Below are positions 26,977-34,743 of a stretch of DNA of 64,000 nucleotides, one piece after another. The notes below the pieces were generated by a model. That model had not been told where the DNA came from. It was given only the letters and a program-made list of their open reading frames with translations, and searched no databases. Position 1 is the first letter of the stretch; the number at the start of each line of letters is the position of its first letter. This stretch comes from Fredinandcohnia humi (GTDB taxonomy: Bacteria > Bacillota > Bacilli > Bacillales > Bacillaceae_L): NCBI RefSeq assembly GCF_001439915.1, contig NZ_LMBW01000013.1, forward strand, positions 1,527-65,526, read 5' to 3'. Position numbers and translations under genes: made by a program.

Positions 26977-27804
26977 TTGCAAAGATTTACAAAAACCGGT
27001 ATAGCGATTCTTGGGTCTGCGATGCTTTTATTATCTGCGTGTAATACCAACAATGCCGCAGATGATACGAACCGTTCAGCAAACGTAAAAAATGTGAATA
27101 ACGGTTATATCATGAAGCAAGATCACCCTTATCGCACGACAACGTCCAGTGATAAGTATCCACATACAACAAGTGTTCAGCATGCACAAGGCGAACAACA
27201 ATATTTTCGTTTCATTAATAAAAAAGTTGTCGTACCTACGCCAAACGGTACGAACGTAGTTCCGAATGGGAACTATCATACTGGTATGCCAAATAATGTA
27301 GTACCACCACCGAATTTTGCTGGCTCACCAAACTATCCAACAGGACAAACGCCACCTGTTGAACAAAATCGTCAGCCTGCCACTCAGCAGCCTGCTCCTG
27401 CTCCTGCCCCAGCACCTGCAGCTGGAGTTAGTAATTTTGAAAAACAGGTAATCGACCTTACAAATGCACAGCGTACAAAAAATGGCTTACCTGCCCTTAA
27501 AGCAGATACCGCATTAGGTAAAGTTGCGAAGACAAAAGCAAATGATATGCAGCAAAAAAATTATTTCTCCCATACGAGCCCTACTTACGGATCTCCATTT
27601 GATATGATGAGGGATATGGGAGTATCTTACAAGACAGCTGGTGAGAATATCGCCAAAGGGCAAGCATCCCCTGATGCCGTGGTAAATGCTTGGATGAACA
27701 GTGAAGGACATCGTAAAAACATCCTGAATCCAAACTTCACTCATATTGGAGTTGGACACCAAGCAAGTGGTAACTACTGGTCACAAATGTTTATTGGAAA
27801 ATAA
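26977..27804 (+). CDS. CAP-domain lipoprotein (YkwD type)
   Basis: The 275-residue product starts at a TTG with AAAGGAGG upstream. It has a lipoprotein signal (lipobox LLSAC, about Cys21), a low-complexity Asn/Pro/Thr region, a Pro-Ala-rich linker (about residues 130-148) and a C-terminal CAP/SCP domain (about 150-275, with NAQRTKNGLPALK, YFSHTSPTYG, GENIAKG, WMNSEGHRKNILNPNFTHIGVG). Bacillus relatives YkwD and SafA-associated proteins occur in spores or the envelope. The exact role is unknown. Confidence 0.9.
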   Translation: MQRFTKTGIAILGSAMLLLSACNTNNAADDTNRSANVKNVNNGYIMKQDHPYRTTTSSDKYPHTTSVQHAQGEQQYFRFINKKVVVPTPNGTNVVPNGNYHTGMPNNVVPPPNFAGSPNYPTGQTPPVEQNRQPATQQPAPAPAPAPAAGVSNFEKQVIDLTNAQRTKNGLPALKADTALGKVAKTKANDMQQKNYFSHTSPTYGSPFDMMRDMGVSYKTAGENIAKGQASPDAVVNAWMNSEGHRKNILNPNFTHIGVGHQASGNYWSQMFIGK

Positions 27805-27926
27805 GAAAAGCGAAAGGAGCCCGTCTATCGGTGACAAGCATAAGACGAGCGCTGACAGAAGGTGCATTTTACCTTCCGAAGCGATTGGCCTATGACCTCG
27901 AACCGATGGCTTCTTGAGCTAGACAA
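27805..27926. repeat. Family B dispersed repeat, copy B2
   Basis: The element begins GAAAAGCGAAAGGAGCCCG directly after the stop codon and ends GAGCTAGACAA. It contains GACAAGCATAAGACGAGCG and an AAGGT/ACCTT hairpin. The wording matches a repeat seen in many Bacillus genomes (agaaaagcg…gagctagacaa). It lacks the ACAGGACGTG module found in B1. Confidence 0.7.
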
Positions 27927-27930
27927 AGAA

Positions 27931-27965
27931 ATGGGGGCTGACATAGTGTCGCCCCCGCTTTTTTG
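27931..27965. terminator. Terminator between the CAP-domain gene and tyrS
   Basis: GGGGGC pairs with GCCCCC around a 12-nt loop and is followed by GCTTTTTT on the plus strand. Confidence 0.75.
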
Positions 27966-27966
27966 A

Positions 27967-29211
27967 TTACTTTTTAATTTTTACAAATTTACGCTTTCCG
28001 ACTTGAATAATCGTGTCGTTTGTAATTTCCACCTCTAAATGAATATCCTCTACTTTTTCGCCATTAAGTTTGACGCCACCGTTTTGGATCATTTTTCGAG
28101 CTTCTCCTTTGGACTTTTGTAAATCCAACTGAACAAGTATGTCAATGATGGAGATTGAGATTTCTCCTGACCAAGTTACTTCAGGGATGTCTTCTGGGAT
28201 TACCCCTTTTTGGAAGACCGTTTTAAAATGCTCTTCAGCCTGCTGAGCCGCTTCTTCACCATTGTACATTCTCACGATGGTTCTTCCAAGAAGCATTTTT
28301 GCATCACGCGGGTGCAGAGTACCGTTTTCTATATTTGCTTTAATCTCATTCTTTTCTTGAATAGATAAATCGGTTACGAGATCAAAGTATTTTGCCATCA
28401 TTTCATCCTGGATGGACATCGTTTTTCCGTACATATCATTTGGTGCCTCATCAACACCAATGTAGTTCCCTTTTGACTTAGACATCTTTTCAACGCCATC
28501 AAGTCCTTCTAATAATGGAAGAAGAATAACAACCTGCTTTTCTTTACCAAAATGCTCTTGTAAATGTCTTCCCATTAATACGTTGAAGTGCTGGTCATTT
28601 CCACCTAATTCAATATCACTTTCTAACTCAACAGAATCATACCCCTGCATTAGTGGGTAGAAGAATTCATGAAGTGAAATTGGCTTTCCAGTCGCTAAAC
28701 GCTCAGAAAAATCATTTCTTTCAAGCAAACGAGCAACTGTGATACTTGCAGCTAAATTGATAATGTCCTCGAAGTTTAAGGTAGATAGCCATTTGGAGTT
28801 GTAGTGAAGCTCAACCTTCTCCGTGTCTAAAACTTTTCCAAACTGCTCAAAGTATGTTTTCGCATTATGCTTAACTTCTTCATCTGTCAGTTGTTTACGG
28901 GCAACGGATTTACCGGTTGGGTCCCCAATTTTTCCAGTAAAGTCACCGATTAGAAGCTGGATCACATGACCGTTTTCTTGAAATTGTTTTAATTTGTTTA
29001 ATACTACTGTATGTCCTAAATGAACATCTGGCGCAGATGGATCAAGGCCTAGTTTTACTTTTAGCGGTTGGTTTGTAACAATGGATTTTGCGATTTTTTG
29101 TTTTAGTTCATGTGCAGGGACTACTTCTTGAATACCATTTGTATAAATGGAAAATTGTCTTTCTAGTTCTATTTTTTGTTCGTTTGTTAACTGTTCAATA
29201 AAGTTTTCCAT
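27967..29211 (-). CDS. tyrS: Tyrosyl-tRNA synthetase (TyrZ type)
   Basis: The 414-residue class I synthetase has HLGH (64-67, the HIGH motif), KMSKS in [12 protein letters not shown] and a C-terminal S4 RNA-binding domain (about 350-410). The sequence [18 protein letters not shown] is closer to B. subtilis TyrZ than to TyrS. Expression is controlled by a T-box leader about 400 nt upstream, but array E2 separates the T-box terminator from the start codon, which is unusual. Confidence 0.95.
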   Translation of the reverse strand: MENFIEQLTNEQKIELERQFSIYTNGIQEVVPAHELKQKIAKSIVTNQPLKVKLGLDPSAPDVHLGHTVVLNKLKQFQENGHVIQLLIGDFTGKIGDPTGKSVARKQLTDEEVKHNAKTYFEQFGKVLDTEKVELHYNSKWLSTLNFEDIINLAASITVARLLERNDFSERLATGKPISLHEFFYPLMQGYDSVELESDIELGGNDQHFNVLMGRHLQEHFGKEKQVVILLPLLEGLDGVEKMSKSKGNYIGVDEAPNDMYGKTMSIQDEMMAKYFDLVTDLSIQEKNEIKANIENGTLHPRDAKMLLGRTIVRMYNGEEAAQQAEEHFKTVFQKGVIPEDIPEVTWSGEISISIIDILVQLDLQKSKGEARKMIQNGGVKLNGEKVEDIHLEVEITNDTIIQVGKRKFVKIKK

Positions 29212-29275
29212 ATTCGGTTTCCTCCTGGTTTGTAGTTTATTTAAAAGGTCTTTTACAAACTTATAATGTTCTTAA

Positions 29276-29590
29276 GACGGAAGACATTGGGGCCCGGACA
29301 TTTTTATAGGATTGGTGGGCTTTTGCCTTTGAGACACTGGCTTAGAGACATTTCTGAATCTACCTTTGGCCTTGAGACTCATCCTCAGAGACATTTCTGT
29401 TTGATACCGAGTCCATTTTGTCCTCGAGACAGCCTCTCAGAGACATCCCGCCCGGATTTCAACCTATTTTTGTCCACGAGACACTTGCTCAAAGACATTT
29501 CTTAACGATCCTGGGCGAGTTTTGTCTCCGAGGCACCTGCTCAAAGACATTCCCTCCATATTTCACCATGCGTTCGTCCCTGAGTCAGGG
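29276..29590. repeat. Family E array E2: GAGACA…CAGAGACATT units
   Basis: About five units of roughly 55-60 nt, each with GAGACA (or GAGACT, GAGGCA), 6-8 nt, then TCAGAGACATTTCT or a close variant, then a variable part ending near TTTTGTCC. It lies inside the tyrS leader, between the T-box terminator and the start codon. Several frames through it are open, but none has a ribosome-binding site or a protein-like composition. Confidence 0.8.
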
Positions 29591-29611
29591 CAGACTACTC
29601 CAAAAGAACGC

Positions 29612-29861
29612 AAAAAAACACGCCCCTAAAAAAGGGACGTGGTTGCACGCGGTACCACCCTTGTTGAAGATATATATCTTCCGCTTCATTCGAATAACGG
29701 CTCGTCCGTTCTCTGCTAATTGCCGATTTCTGCGTTCACAAAGAAAGTTCAAGGAGGTAATTCGCATTTTATCTTTGTTCCGGTTTTCACCAACCACCGG
29801 CTCTCTGCTGCAGGGAGATAAATTGCTACTGAATCCTATCATTACTTAGTATTTAAATATA
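29612..29861 (-). promoter_or_regulatory. T-box leader (Tyr type) of tyrS
   Basis: On the minus strand the T-box sequence AGGGTGGTACCGCG (29661-29648) is followed by the terminator ACGTCCCT…AGGGGCGT and seven T. Upstream is a typical stem I with AGAGAGCCGGTGG and GTGAAAACCGG. The specifier region reads GCGAATTACCTCC, where TAC would read tRNA-Tyr. Uncharged tRNA-Tyr should stabilise the antiterminator and allow transcription. Confidence 0.9.
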
Positions 29862-29867
29862 ATGATT

Positions 29868-29896
29868 ATTTTATAGGAAAATTCAATATTTAACAA
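29868..29896 (-). promoter_or_regulatory. Sigma-A promoter of the tyrS T-box leader
   Basis: On the minus strand TTGTTA (29896-29891), a 17-nt spacer and TAAAAT (29873-29868) lie just upstream of the leader. Confidence 0.65.
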
Positions 29897-29928
29897 GCAA
29901 AAAAGCCGCTACCCTAAGATAGCCGCTA
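29897..29928 (-). terminator. Terminator of catE
   Basis: On the minus strand AGCGGCTA pairs with TAGCGGCT apart from one G–G mismatch, followed by TTTTTTG. Confidence 0.65.
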
Positions 29929-29941
29929 AATCCATTGGTGT

Positions 29942-30793
29942 TTACGCAACAACAAGTCTTATTTTATTGTCAGAAGGGTCTTTTGTAACCATGACCCCGT
30001 CCTCTTCTTGGGCATATGCGCCGATTTGCTTTAGGTTTTTGACGGTAGTTTGTAAAGCATTTTCATTTGGCAGTACAAGTGTGAACCACTTAATCCCTGC
30101 ACTATTTTCAGATGGTGCAGGTGCACCCACGCCACTCCATGTGTTAAGTCCAATGTGGTGGTGATAACCGCCTGTTGAAATGAATAATGCCATGCCTCCA
30201 TAACGAGTGACAACCTCAAAACCAAGTCCTTTTGTATAGTATTCCTCTGTCTTCGTCAATTCCGATACATGCATATGAATATGCCCCATAACCGTCCCTT
30301 CGGGAAGTCCGGTCCATTTTTCCCCATTCGCAGCCGCAAGAACGCCTTGCCCATCAAGTGGTTCTGTCACCATTTTTACTTCACCATTTGACCATTCCCA
30401 TTCAGTGTCAGGACGGTCTGCGTAAATTTCAATTCCATTCCCATCTGGATCATCTAAATAAAGAGCTTCACTAACCGCGTGATCAGATGCGCCAATTGGA
30501 ATATTATTTTGAACTAAATGATAAAGTACTTTTCCTAGGTCAGCACGTGTAGGCAAAAGCAATGCAAAATGGTAAAGCCCTGTTCGGCGCGGCTCTTTTG
30601 GTGTAATAGTTTCAGGCTGTTCAATTGATAATAATGGTGTTTTTCCATCCGCAGTTAAAAATGCTTTTTTTTCAGATTGCTCTAATACTTTAAATCCAAT
30701 AATATTTTGATAAAACGTTAAAGAACGTTGTAAATCGGTTACTTTTAATTCAACAAGACCTACAAATGTATATGGCGGGCGTTGAAATTTCAT
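29942..30793 (-). CDS. catE: Catechol 2,3-dioxygenase-like VOC protein (CatE type)
   Basis: The 283-residue protein has two vicinal-oxygen-chelate modules. The first begins near residue 10 (GLVELKVTDLQRSLTFYQNI), the second near 168 (GHIHMHVSELTKTEEYYTKG). Metal ligands are probably the histidines in VMGHIHMHV and YHHHIGLNTW and the glutamate in GIKWFTLVLP or IRLVV-flanking strands. B. subtilis CatE opens catechol rings and is induced by catechol and quinones. A divergent HxlR regulator supports the same control here. Confidence 0.85.
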   Translation of the reverse strand: MKFQRPPYTFVGLVELKVTDLQRSLTFYQNIIGFKVLEQSEKKAFLTADGKTPLLSIEQPETITPKEPRRTGLYHFALLLPTRADLGKVLYHLVQNNIPIGASDHAVSEALYLDDPDGNGIEIYADRPDTEWEWSNGEVKMVTEPLDGQGVLAAANGEKWTGLPEGTVMGHIHMHVSELTKTEEYYTKGLGFEVVTRYGGMALFISTGGYHHHIGLNTWSGVGAPAPSENSAGIKWFTLVLPNENALQTTVKNLKQIGAYAQEEDGVMVTKDPSDNKIRLVVA

Positions 30794-30823
30794 TAATGTG
30801 TGCCTCCTAATTTTTATTATACA

Positions 30824-30889
30824 CTTACTTTATGTAAGTAACTATACCTTTATAATTAAATTATGTCAAGTAAGTTTATTATTTCTTAC
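30824..30889. promoter_or_regulatory. catE promoter with two candidate CatR/YodB-type operators
   Basis: On the minus strand TTGACA (30869-30864), a 17-nt spacer and TATAGT (30846-30841) form a near-consensus promoter. The inverted repeat CTTACTTTATGTAAG (30824-30838) lies at the start site, and GTAAG…CTTAC (30870-30889) lies just before the −35. These would suit an HxlR-family dimer. Confidence 0.65.
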
Positions 30890-30925
30890 AATGCGCTATA
30901 ATATATTCATTGGGGTGAAGGAAAT

Positions 30926-31255
30926 ATGGATTCAAATGTAATTTGTCCTAAATTCGAAAAAGCTATGAATTTAGTTGGTCAAAGGTGGACAGGACTTGTC
31001 ATTTACCAGCTGCTCGGCGGTCCACAGCGTTTTTGTACAATTGAATCTTCTATTGGAATCAGTGGAAGAGTTCTTTCAGAGAGACTTAAAGACCTTGAGA
31101 ATCAAGGAATTGTTAATCGACATGTATACCCGGAAACCCCTGTACGAATTGAATATTCGTTAACCGAAAAAGGGGTGGCCTTAAAACCATTAATGGATGA
31201 AATTCAAAAATGGTCGCAGGATTGGGTTAAATTAAATTCACAAACAGCTGAGTAA
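30926..31255 (+). CDS. catR: HxlR family redox-type repressor (CatR/YodB-like)
   Basis: This 109-residue winged-helix regulator has a single conserved N-terminal cysteine (NVICPKF, Cys7) as in YodB and CatR, which sense quinones and diamide by cysteine modification. The core GQRWTGLVIYQLLGGPQRF and ISGRVLSERLKDLENQGIV are typical. A second cysteine (RFCTIE) occurs in the wing region. It is divergent from catE, so autoregulation and control of catE are likely. YodB and CatR cannot be told apart with certainty. Confidence 0.85.
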   Translation: MDSNVICPKFEKAMNLVGQRWTGLVIYQLLGGPQRFCTIESSIGISGRVLSERLKDLENQGIVNRHVYPETPVRIEYSLTEKGVALKPLMDEIQKWSQDWVKLNSQTAE

Positions 31256-31396
31256 AGCGGATTGTATCATAAGCAATCTGCTTTTTTTCTTTTCTAAGCC
31301 TCAGGTCTTATTTAGAAATATATCGATAGTGCCTTACCCCGTTCTCATTTTTCTTTTATGATAGGTATAGAATAAATGATAAAGGCAGGTTAGAAA

Positions 31397-32248
31397 ATGA
31401 AGAAAATAGTAATCATCTTTTTTGTTCTTGTTGGGGCTTATCTATTGATTACAAATCTATACCGTATTCCTGGGATCCCTTTTGGCAATTCTGGAGAATC
31501 CGCCAAGGTTACCGAAAAAATTAATGAGATTGAAATCGATATTACATCGATTAGCACGACGGTCATCCCTGAAAACCGCGATGACGTGGAAGCTGAACTG
31601 AAAGGAAGAGGAAAGGTTCATGTGTCAAAACGTGGAGACACGATAGAAGTCACCTATGAACGTGGATTATTCAATTGGGGTTGGTTCCCTTTCTTTGATA
31701 ATACGAAACTAACTGTGTATATCCCGGAAGATTATGATCGGGATCTATCACTTAAAGTCGGTTCCGGTCACTTAGAATTTGACGGTGCGCCAATGAAGCT
31801 AAATGAGCTTTCTGCCGATGTCCATTCTGGAAATATGAGATTGCAAAACCTTTCTGTTGAAACATTTACACACAACGTTGCTTCTGGAAATTCGAGAATT
31901 GAGGGTCTTACGACAAAAAGCGGTGAAATTGATGTTCGTTCCGGAAATGTGACAGTAGACGAATATACCGGAAAATTAAAAACTGAAGTGTACTCTGGTC
32001 GATTAAAAGCTACGATTGAGGAGCTTAAAGATTCAATTGATGCAAGCGTAAAATCAGGTCTACTAGATATTGACTTACCAAATGATGCCGACTTTACATT
32101 AAAGGGTGAATCAAATAGCGGTTTTATTTCCAACGATTTCTCTCTTGATGATTCCACTAGGGATAAAGGGAAAATTGAGGGAAAACACGGTGCTGGTACC
32201 TATGATGTGAAAATTAAATCAAATAGCGGAAAAGCAAGTATCAGATAA
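31397..32248 (+). CDS. DUF4097 family beta-strand-repeat protein (LiaG-like)
   Basis: The 283-residue protein has one N-terminal membrane anchor (IVIIFFVLVGAYLLITNLY) and an extracytoplasmic region of repeated short strands (SADVHSGNMRLQNL, HNVASGNSRIEGL, DVRSGNVTVDEY, EVYSGRLKATIEEL, KSGLLDIDLP) typical of DUF4097 beta-helices. It resembles B. subtilis LiaG in size and anchor. No liaIHFSR genes adjoin it. Function is unknown. Confidence 0.8.
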   Translation: MKKIVIIFFVLVGAYLLITNLYRIPGIPFGNSGESAKVTEKINEIEIDITSISTTVIPENRDDVEAELKGRGKVHVSKRGDTIEVTYERGLFNWGWFPFFDNTKLTVYIPEDYDRDLSLKVGSGHLEFDGAPMKLNELSADVHSGNMRLQNLSVETFTHNVASGNSRIEGLTTKSGEIDVRSGNVTVDEYTGKLKTEVYSGRLKATIEELKDSIDASVKSGLLDIDLPNDADFTLKGESNSGFISNDFSLDDSTRDKGKIEGKHGAGTYDVKIKSNSGKASIR

Positions 32249-32255
32249 GATTAAA

Positions 32256-32296
32256 AATAATCGTAGGTTTCATTTACAAGAAGCCTACGATTTTTG
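32256..32296. terminator. Bidirectional terminator, LiaG-like/polysaccharide deacetylase
   Basis: AATCGTAGG pairs with CCTACGATT, with extra pairing of TTTC to GAA inside, and flanking A and T runs. The deacetylase stop codon lies inside the 3' arm. Confidence 0.8.
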
Positions 32297-33187
32297 GTTT
32301 TCCTGATAAGCTGGTACGCCAAGCAATGTTTCCAAATCTACAATTTCATAACCCAGTCCTTGTAATTCTTCAATGATGCTGGGTAAAGCCTCATATGTAT
32401 CGTATTCATCGGAATCCGCGTGCATAAGGATAATATCACCGTTTCGGATATTTTTTACCACATTTGAATAAATCACATCTGTGTTTTTTTGTGCCCAGTC
32501 GAGTGAATCAATCGACCATAGAATAATTGAATAATTATTTTCTTTTGCCACGTCAGCCACCAATTCATTTGTTGACCCATACGGCGTCCTTACCAATGCC
32601 GGCTCTTTGCCGATGATTGCCTCAATCACAGCACCTGCCTGCTTTATTTCATTCCGTATTTCTGCCTCTCCTAACTTATCAAGTTGAACATGGTGATAGC
32701 TATGGCTTAAGACAAGATGCCCCTTTTCATAAGCTTCCTTTACAACCATTGGATGCCTCTGGGCCTCACTACCTAAAAAGAAAAAATTCCCCTTAACCCC
32801 GTATTGGTCCAATACCCCAATGACAGCAGAAGTCACCGTACTATCTGGTCCATCATCAAAGGTTAACGCCACCTGTTTTTTATTTGGACCATTGATAAAT
32901 ACAGTTTCCTGAGTTTTCGAGAATTCAATGATCTCATCGCGCCATTTTTGCATAGAGACTACAGTCCTTTTTTCCAAAAATGGAGATTCCCCCTTTATTT
33001 CAAGAAGATACTCAGTTTTCCATGAAGTATCTAAAGGAAATCTTGCTTCAGGAACGGTATTCACCTTCGGCTTTAAATCGTGATTCCCATGTGCCATTCC
33101 TCCAACCTCCTTCATTTCTTTAGAAACACAGGAAGATAACAAACATACCGAACATATGATAAAAAATAGAATCACCTTTTGGACCAT
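32285..33187 (-). CDS. Polysaccharide deacetylase lipoprotein
   Basis: The 300-residue product has a lipoprotein signal (lipobox LLSSC) and a C-terminal NodB-homology domain (about 105-290). The motifs are TFDDGPDSTVT (catalytic and metal-binding Asp), HSYHHVQL (metal histidines), RTPYGSTNE and the C-terminal ILMHADSDEYDTY. Such enzymes remove acetyl groups from peptidoglycan or related glycans on the cell surface. I chose the ATG at 33187, which follows a GGGAGGGCGG site, over the in-frame 33220. Confidence 0.9.
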   Translation of the reverse strand: MVQKVILFFIICSVCLLSSCVSKEMKEVGGMAHGNHDLKPKVNTVPEARFPLDTSWKTEYLLEIKGESPFLEKRTVVSMQKWRDEIIEFSKTQETVFINGPNKKQVALTFDDGPDSTVTSAVIGVLDQYGVKGNFFFLGSEAQRHPMVVKEAYEKGHLVLSHSYHHVQLDKLGEAEIRNEIKQAGAVIEAIIGKEPALVRTPYGSTNELVADVAKENNYSIILWSIDSLDWAQKNTDVIYSNVVKNIRNGDIILMHADSDEYDTYEALPSIIEELQGLGYEIVDLETLLGVPAYQENQKS

Positions 33188-33457
33188 GAGACCGCCCTCC
33201 CTTTTCTTCATTCTAAACACATATAATATGGATGGAAAGGTTATTTTGGCTTAATTAAAAAATAGTGCTGACAAAATTTTCAATCTATTTTATTATAAAT
33301 AGAAATACACTAATACCAAGGGGGCTTATTATTACCGGGGCTCATCGAAAAAGAAAAAATAACCAATTCATGAAACTTGCACAAGACAAAAGAATACATG
33401 TAAAATAATAAAATAAACGTTAATTTACACGTATAAATTTCATAAGTATAGGATATA

Positions 33458-33645
33458 CCTTTAATCAGTTGAAATCCCAACTGATTAAAGGTAAAGCCTC
33501 CGGCGGATGCCAAGATTTTTCAATGGAAACTTTTCGAGCTTAGGGTCAAAGACTAAGAACACCACTTCCTGTGGCAACATCTTAGTGACCCGCCTCGTGC
33601 TGGCCTTAAAAAATCTGGCGCAAATACGCCAAGGCGTATTTGATT
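33458..33645 (+). repeat. Family A structured repeat, copy A6 (with inserted module)
   Basis: The first stem is ACCTTTAATCAGTT/AACTGATTAAAGGT, which differs from other copies on both arms and still pairs. The core GCCTCCGGCGGATGCCA, the module (CACTTCCTGTGGC) and the AATACGCCaaGGCGTATTTGAT end are conserved. Its 3' end is 51 nt before the 56-residue gene. The rest of the 33188-33696 gap (33190-33457) is A+T-rich with nothing recognisable. Confidence 0.85.
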
Positions 33646-33696
33646 GGTTTTTATTTAAACCTCATATAAATATAAAATCCTGAGAGGAGAATTGCC

Positions 33697-33867
33697 ATGA
33701 CCACCAATAATGAATCCAAAAAAGAGATCACGGTTAATTCAACTGTCCAGTTAAAAGGGATAGTAAAGGCAATATTTAATGATTCCATCCATGTTCAAAT
33801 CGGAGGAAAGATTATTACACTTCCCGCTTCAAACCTTTTAAAACAAAACAAAACGCCATTGACCTAA
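33697..33867 (+). CDS. Small protein, 56 residues, unknown (SH3/KOW-like)
   Basis: The frame starts MTTNNESKKEITVNS and contains VQLKGIVKAIFNDSIHVQIG, a pattern of strands like a small SH3 or KOW barrel. GAGAGGAG lies 7 nt before the ATG, and a perfect terminator follows the stop codon. I cannot assign a family. DUF2187-type proteins are a possibility only. Confidence 0.7.
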   Translation: MTTNNESKKEITVNSTVQLKGIVKAIFNDSIHVQIGGKIITLPASNLLKQNKTPLT

Positions 33868-33873
33868 TACAGG

Positions 33874-33909
33874 AAAAGGAATACCACGTATATAGTGGTA
33901 TTCCTTTTA
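33874..33909. terminator. Bidirectional terminator, 56-residue gene/ecfT
   Basis: AAAGGAATACCAC pairs with GTGGTATTCCTTT around GTATATA, with T residues following on the plus strand. Confidence 0.9.
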
Positions 33910-33912
33910 TAT

Positions 33913-34743
33913 TTATAAAAAAGGGTTATAAAATCGATTACCATCATGGTACGTTACAACCATGGAGATAATTAGGATCGCAATAAATAGAACCACCGTC
34001 ACATAATCAGCTACCTGAAAGGGGCGTAAACGATACCAGGTACGTTTTTTATTTTTTCCGAAGCCCCGTAATTCCATTGCATTACTAATCGTTTCGATTT
34101 TGTCCAGGCTTGATAGAATCAAAGGAATAATAATGGAAGCTACATTTTTTATCCGCTTGTGCAGCCGTTCATTTTTCGACATATCAATTCCTCTTGCTTG
34201 CTGAGAGTGTGCGATGTTCCAAAAATCCCGTTGAATCTCCGGAATATAACGCAATGAAAGTGCAACTGCATAAGAAATACGATAGCTGATACCTACACGA
34301 TTTAGAGATGCAGCAAATTCACTTGGATTTGTAGTAACAATAAATAATAATGCTGCCGGTATGACCGTAAAATACTTAAGTGTGATATTAAACTGGTAAA
34401 ACAGCTGTTCCAAGGTAATATTGTATCTCCCGAACATTTCAAAGACTACATGACTTGTCCCATATATCTTGACCCCCTCTTGAGGTGAAAAAGCGTAGAT
34501 CGCAATATTATTAAGAAACAAGAACAATAGGATAAAAAGGAGCACGAATGAAATCTCTTTTAGCTTAATTTTAGAAACTTGAAAAATGATGAGACTGATT
34601 ATAAATAATAACAGAAGGATACGCGTGTCGTACGTTAACATTGCAGCAGTAGACCATAAAACGAAGCAAATAAGCTTCGTTGCGCCTGTTAGCTGGTGAA
34701 CGGGTGACCTTCGTTCAATATAAGATAACATCTCTACTGCCAT
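33913..34743 (-). CDS. Energy-coupling factor transporter, transmembrane EcfT component
   Basis: The 276-residue membrane protein has five or six hydrophobic segments and the EcfT coupling motifs: SQQARGIDMSK and a second Ala-Arg-Gly-like helix AMELRGFGKNKKRTW. It overlaps the ATPase gene by 10 nt. Being encoded next to its S component and ATPase, it is a dedicated (group I) ECF transporter, probably for a methionine-related compound. Confidence 0.9.
   Translation of the reverse strand: MAVEMLSYIERRSPVHQLTGATKLICFVLWSTAAMLTYDTRILLLLFIISLIIFQVSKIKLKEISFVLLFILLFLFLNNIAIYAFSPQEGVKIYGTSHVVFEMFGRYNITLEQLFYQFNITLKYFTVIPAALLFIVTTNPSEFAASLNRVGISYRISYAVALSLRYIPEIQRDFWNIAHSQQARGIDMSKNERLHKRIKNVASIIIPLILSSLDKIETISNAMELRGFGKNKKRTWYRLRPFQVADYVTVVLFIAILIISMVVTYHDGNRFYNPFL

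Noticed and set aside
29266-29849. Open frames across the tyrS leader.
   Set aside because: They are translations of array E2 and of the T-box on the wrong strand.
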